A stretch of DNA of 6,028 nt, from the NCBI GenBank assembly GCA_902803675.1, contig CADCQZ010000311.1, positions 1-6,028 of the forward strand, given 5' to 3'. Under the pieces are notes generated by a model. The model was not told where the DNA came from and searched no databases. It saw nothing but the letters and a program-made list of their open reading frames with translations. This DNA is from an uncultured Eubacteriales bacterium (GTDB lineage: Bacteria > Bacillota_A > Clostridia > Christensenellales > Aristaeellaceae). Each line of letters starts with the position of its first letter. The first letter of the stretch is position 1. Shown here one piece after another: positions 5,792 to 6,028 of this stretch. The position numbers were made by a program, and so were the translations under genes.

Positions 5792-6028
5792 ATGACCGCC
5801 ACCCTTTCAACGGAAGCACGCACGCTGGTCACCGAAGCGGTGGAGCGCATGCTGGCCGTGTATGACGATGATACCGGTCTCGTCCTCTGGGGCGCGGAGA
5901 GGAGACCCGCCCTGCGGGAGACGCTGTACACCGCGCTGGGGCTTTTGATCCTCGGCAGGGACCCCGGGCGGGCGGTCCGGATGGTGGACGCGGTGCTGGA
6001 CCTGCAGCTTCTCGCCCCGGGGGAGATC
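5792..6028 (+). CDS. Unidentified protein, N-terminal 79 residues (runs off right edge)
   Basis: The reading frame opens at ATG 5792 and stays open to the last base of the window (79 codons), so its true length is unknown. The start is well supported: GGAGGA at 5778-5783 with 8 nt spacing, and a near-consensus promoter at 5699-5728. Third codon positions are strongly G/C-rich, like the iol genes, which supports real coding. The visible product begins MTATLSTEARTLVTEAVERM, continues with VYDDDTGLVLWGAERRPALR (residues 23-42) and then ALGLLILGRDPGRAVRMVDA (47-66), and ends in VLDLQLLAPGEI (68-79). It appears largely helical, with no signal peptide, no clear membrane span and no N-terminal helix-turn-helix of the DeoR, RpiR, LacI or AraC kind. 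The spacing of helices and the phrase AVLDLQ vaguely recall alpha/alpha-toroid carbohydrate-active proteins, but this is only an impression. I do not assign a function. Confidence 0.8.
   Translation, partial: MTATLSTEARTLVTEAVERMLAVYDDDTGLVLWGAERRPALRETLYTALGLLILGRDPGRAVRMVDAVLDLQLLAPGEI

Noticed and set aside
5472..5819. A 115-codon minus-strand open frame spanning the intergenic region and the start of iolJ
   Set aside because: It would cross both divergent promoters and overlap the iolJ start in another frame. The composition is unlike the neighbouring genes and no ribosome site fits.

Overview
The window holds most of a myo-inositol catabolic (iol) operon, read entirely on the minus strand, plus the start of a divergent plus-strand gene at the right edge. 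In transcription order (right to left) the operon genes are iolJ (class II aldolase), iolC (PfkB-type kinase), iolA/mmsA (CoA-acylating semialdehyde dehydrogenase), iolG (inositol 2-dehydrogenase), iolB (5-deoxy-glucuronate isomerase) and the first 91 codons of iolD (ThDP-dependent trione hydrolase), which runs off the left edge. Gaps between genes are 1 to 33 bp and nearly every start has a Shine-Dalgarno sequence, so this looks like one polycistronic unit.

Together the six genes cover every step from myo-inositol to acetyl-CoA except the IolE dehydratase. IolG oxidises inositol to scyllo-inosose, IolE (not in the window) dehydrates it, IolD opens the ring, IolB isomerises 5-deoxy-glucuronate, IolC phosphorylates the product, IolJ cleaves it to DHAP and malonate semialdehyde, and IolA converts the semialdehyde to acetyl-CoA and CO2. 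iolE, a transporter and a regulator would be expected beyond the left edge or elsewhere in the genome.

Positions 5533-5791 form an AT-richer divergent intergenic region of 259 bp. It holds a convincing sigma-70/sigma-A type promoter for the operon (TTGATT-17-TATGAT, minus strand), an 18-bp near-perfect dyad centred on its expected start point, and a second promoter facing right (TTGACA-18-TAAAAT). The rightward promoter leads, through a short GC-rich leader hairpin and a strong GGAGGA ribosome binding site, into a gene open to the window edge (79 codons visible). I do not recognise that product with confidence, and its N-terminus does not look like a DNA-binding regulator.

Organism: the strong AGGAGG-type ribosome sites, high G+C with a strong G/C preference at third codon positions, and a dehydrogenase resembling clostridial IolA forms suggest a high-GC member of the Bacillota (Clostridia-like, perhaps gut-associated). 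This is inference from a short window. Most of the window is ordinary catabolic machinery. The points that deserve a second look are the unidentified divergent gene, the candidate operator, and two departures from the classical pattern in the semialdehyde dehydrogenase: Lys in place of a substrate-binding Arg, and a one-residue insertion after the NFP motif.
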